The position numbers were made by a program, and so were the translations under genes. 7,639 nucleotides of DNA from Clostridiales bacterium (GTDB lineage Bacteria; Bacillota; Clostridia; Oscillospirales; Oscillospiraceae), in NCBI GenBank assembly GCA_019415645.1, contig DXYV01000069.1, forward strand, positions 1 through 7,639, written 5' to 3'. Below, piece after piece: positions 5,939 to 7,639 of this stretch. Each line of letters opens with the position of its first letter. Position 1 is the first letter of the stretch. The notes beneath the pieces are model-generated. The model made no database searches, was not told where the DNA came from, and saw only the letters and a list, made by a program, of their open reading frames with translations.

Positions 5939-6136
5939 TCACATCTCAAGCCCCAGCTTCTCCGCGATCTCTTCCGCGGTGAGGCCAGCTGCTTTTGCTT
6001 TTTCCATGACGGCGCGCATGGTGACGGGATGGAGGATCTTCTGCTTTTGCGCTTCCAAAGCCTTGATCTCCTCCTTCTTTTTTGCGATCTTCGCATCGAT
6101 CAGCGCGATGCGTTCTTCGGCGGTACGAGCAGCCAT
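5939..6136 (-). CDS. Small coiled-coil protein of unknown function
   Basis: This protein has 65 residues. Residues 5-35 are a highly charged, probably coiled-coil helix (EERIALIDAKIAKKKEEIK, then ALEAQKQKIL). After HPVTMRAVMEKAKAA the C-terminal stretch GLTAEEIAEKLGLE (51-64) resembles the first two helices of a helix-turn-helix, so DNA binding is possible. It recalls the small coiled-coil proteins scattered in clostridial ICEs (DUF4315-like in layout), but I cannot name a family. Reality is well supported: a Shine-Dalgarno AAAGGA (6147-6152 on the minus strand) 10 nt before the ATG, a near-consensus promoter and a strong intrinsic terminator make it a complete single-gene unit. It opposes the transfer operon and is divergent from the large gene at 6292, which it might regulate. 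That link is inference. Confidence 0.75.
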   Translation of the reverse strand: MAARTAEERIALIDAKIAKKKEEIKALEAQKQKILHPVTMRAVMEKAKAAGLTAEEIAEKLGLEM

Positions 6137-6170
6137 TCAGGGCACATCCTTTCAAAATTATGATGTAACT

Positions 6171-6199
6171 ATGATAAATGACAGACTATAGCTTGTCAA
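6171..6199 (-). promoter_or_regulatory. Promoter of the small coiled-coil gene
   Basis: On the minus strand a consensus -35 box TTGACA (6194-6199) and the -10 box TATCAT (6171-6176, 5 of 6 matches) are separated by exactly 17 bp. Transcription would start near 6164, giving a leader of about 28 nt before the ATG at 6136. This is the best promoter match in the window. Confidence 0.8.
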
Positions 6200-6221
6200 T
6201 CGGCTTTTGTCGAATTGTTAT
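6193..6221 (+). promoter_or_regulatory. Candidate promoter of the ankyrin-like gene
   Basis: TTGTCA (6193-6198, 5 of 6 matches to the -35 consensus) and TGTTAT (6216-6221, 4 of 6 matches to the -10) are separated by 17 bp on the plus strand. The -35 box uses the same base pairs as the minus-strand promoter. Transcription would start near 6228, leaving a leader of about 64 nt. The remaining sequence up to the gene (6222-6291) shows only a weak 5-bp hairpin (6222-6237) and the ribosome-binding site. Confidence 0.5.
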
Positions 6222-6291
6222 CCGCACTCTTCTGCGGCAGCACAGCATCTTCGGGAGCGCGGATGGATACAGGAAACGAAAGGAGCGCGAA

Positions 6292-7639
6292 ATGAAACCA
6301 ATCGAATTAGAATGCTGGAAGCCCTTCCCGGACGATCCTCGGAGGAAGGTGTATGCCGGCCAGCGCACCGCGCAGGAGGTTTTCGAGGAGCTGAAGTATC
6401 GGCTGGAGGGCATGGGGTACCTGCCGGACGAGTATTTTCTCATGGACCGCGAGTGGGAGAACGGCCAGGAGATCCCCAAAGACGCGGATATCTTCTGCAC
6501 TGCCGACTACGGCGGCAGCGAGGGCGTCTATTTGGATGTGTACCTGAAGTGGTACGAGAAAGGCCGGCCGGTCATTCGGAGCTTTATCACCGGGAAGACA
6601 TTGGGCGAGAGCGGCTCGGATCTGGACCGGATATTTCTCATCTCATCCGCCATCACCAAGGCATTTCACGGGGATCGGGGGACCTACGCCCGGTACCTGC
6701 GCCGGGATGAGCAGCCGGAGCCGGAGGACATGATCCTCCACTTAGATCCTGCGGAGCAGCGCACCCTGATCCAGGCGCTGGTAGAACAGCGGGAGCGGCA
6801 GGAGCAGGCGATGTCTCAGACAGAACAGATCCTGCGGAGGATGACCGGAAGTATCACCGCCTACATGGACGAGGTAGGCCGGCGGCCCCTCCATCTCAGC
6901 GACTATGACAAAGCAGTGCTTGCGATCCGCGACGGAGAATTTGAGGCGTTCTCTTCGCTCTATCCCAGAGTACCGGACCGGGCGGATGACCTGCTGATCG
7001 AAGTGTCTGGACGCCCCGGAAGAATGGGAGGAAACATGGTCCTGATGCTTCTGTCGGCTGTGGAACGTTTCTCACCGGAGGCGTATCTGACCGCCTGTAA
7101 ACGGGCGGTAGAAACGGGAGACAGCTGGCGGGTGCAGACGCTGGTGGCCGAGGCAAAGGTCCACCTCGCGGAGCCGTTCCCGTCCCTCGCCGGTGAAACC
7201 ATGTCCTATGCCTACACAAATAACTGTCAGAATATGGTCAGAGACCTGCTCAACCAATGCACGCCGGATCAGATTGTCGCCGCGCCCCCGATCCTGCTCC
7301 GCCAGGCTGCGGAAAGATTAGACCTCCAGACCGCAATGACGCTGGTAGACAAAGGCATCCAGCCGGGCAATTATGCAGCTGACGTCCTTCATACCCTCAC
7401 AGGTCAGCATCAGGATTGGATGGCAGAACAGCTGTTGGAGCATGGAATGCCGGTGGCGCCGGACAACTATGCCGCCATTTATGTCTGCCTCAATCAAAAA
7501 TCGGCTGGCATCGCAAAGCTCCTATTGGACCGGGGAATCGATCTGGATCAGTATCGGACATGGGCAGAAAAATACCCCAAAAACGAGGGGTATGAGGAGG
7601 CCATGGAGGAACTGACCTCATACTGGGAGAAACAGCAAA
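6292..7639 (+). CDS. Large ICE accessory protein with ankyrin-like C-terminal region; 3' end outside window
   Basis: The frame is open from ATG 6292 to the window edge (449 full codons, no stop). A very good Shine-Dalgarno, aaaggag (6279-6285), stands 6 nt before the start. Residues 1-140 form a compact N-terminal domain (LECWKPFPDDPRRKVYAG; DADIFCTADYGGSEGVYLDV; FITGKTLGESGSDLDRIF) that I recall as recurrent in clostridial ICE proteins but cannot assign a function. Residues 154-195 are a charged, probably coiled-coil helix. From about 200 onward come helical pairs, and the last part has ankyrin-like units such as TAMTLVDKGIQPG (348-360), AEQLLEHGMPVAPDNYAA (378-395) and IAKLLLDRGIDLDQ (407-420), which suggest protein-protein binding. 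No signal peptide or membrane segment is visible, so it is probably cytoplasmic. It is divergent from the small coiled-coil gene. Confidence 0.85.
   Translation, partial: MKPIELECWKPFPDDPRRKVYAGQRTAQEVFEELKYRLEGMGYLPDEYFLMDREWENGQEIPKDADIFCTADYGGSEGVYLDVYLKWYEKGRPVIRSFITGKTLGESGSDLDRIFLISSAITKAFHGDRGTYARYLRRDEQPEPEDMILHLDPAEQRTLIQALVEQRERQEQAMSQTEQILRRMTGSITAYMDEVGRRPLHLSDYDKAVLAIRDGEFEAFSSLYPRVPDRADDLLIEVSGRPGRMGGNMVLMLLSAVERFSPEAYLTACKRAVETGDSWRVQTLVAEAKVHLAEPFPSLAGETMSYAYTNNCQNMVRDLLNQCTPDQIVAAPPILLRQAAERLDLQTAMTLVDKGIQPGNYAADVLHTLTGQHQDWMAEQLLEHGMPVAPDNYAAIYVCLNQKSAGIAKLLLDRGIDLDQYRTWAEKYPKNEGYEEAMEELTSYWEKQQ

Noticed and set aside
5259..5942. Long minus-strand open frame (227 codons) opposite the ATPase gene.
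   Set aside because: Antisense to an intact ATPase core, no domain recognised, and it would run through the terminator at 5889-5919.
6213..6225. AATTGTTATCCGC is identical to one half of the E. coli lac operator (GCGGATAACAATT on the minus strand), near the divergent promoters.
   Set aside because: Only one half-site is present, the other symmetric half is absent, and no LacI-family gene is visible; most likely chance.
6207..6710. Plus-strand open frame of 167 codons overlapping the start of the ankyrin-like gene.
   Set aside because: It is a different frame of the gene starting at 6292, Arg/Gly-rich with no good ribosome-binding site, while the 6292 frame has a strong one and stays open to the window edge.

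Overview
The window looks like part of an integrative and conjugative element (ICE) from a GC-rich gut-type Firmicute of class Clostridia. I base this on recalled similarity of the VirB4-type ATPase and its small upstream neighbours to the Tn1549-like clostridial ICE family, on strong Shine-Dalgarno sites with tight gene overlaps, and on the mix of transfer genes with accessory genes. No search could be run, so species-level placement is not possible.

Layout from left to right. Positions 3-2023 (+) encode a cytosine-5 DNA methyltransferase divided between two overlapping genes. The first carries the cofactor and catalytic motifs (motif I lies off the left edge). The second carries a conserved N-terminal module, a long repeat-rich specificity region and motifs IX-X. 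Convergent to it, and overlapping its end by 13 bp, is tag (2011-2568, -), a 3-methyladenine DNA glycosylase. From 2758 to 5864 (+) runs a transfer block: a tandem ribbon-helix-helix protein, a terminator-like hairpin, then a tightly overlapping trio of a VirB3/PrgI-like membrane protein, a 195-residue VirB4 N-terminal-like protein and a 615-residue VirB4-type ATPase. The right part is accessory: a 65-residue coiled-coil protein on the minus strand with its own promoter and terminator, and, divergent from it, a large open gene starting at 6292 and running off the right edge (449 codons visible, ankyrin-like C-terminal part).

How the parts may work together. The VirB3/VirB4 genes would form the inner-membrane and energy-supplying core of a type IV secretion (mating-pair) machine; the coupling protein, relaxase and VirB6-like channel genes must lie outside the window. 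The RHH protein is a plausible regulator or relaxosome accessory factor. The methyltransferase has no visible restriction partner and so looks like an orphan enzyme, possibly protecting the element on entry to a new host. Tag repairs alkylated adenine and is probably cargo.

The most unusual structures are: the split methyltransferase with about six degenerate Thr-Leu-centred repeats in its specificity region; the equally split VirB4; and a compact divergent promoter pair at 6171-6221 whose two -35 boxes are the same 7 bp read on opposite strands. I found no convincing RNA gene, CRISPR array, insertion sequence or attachment site.
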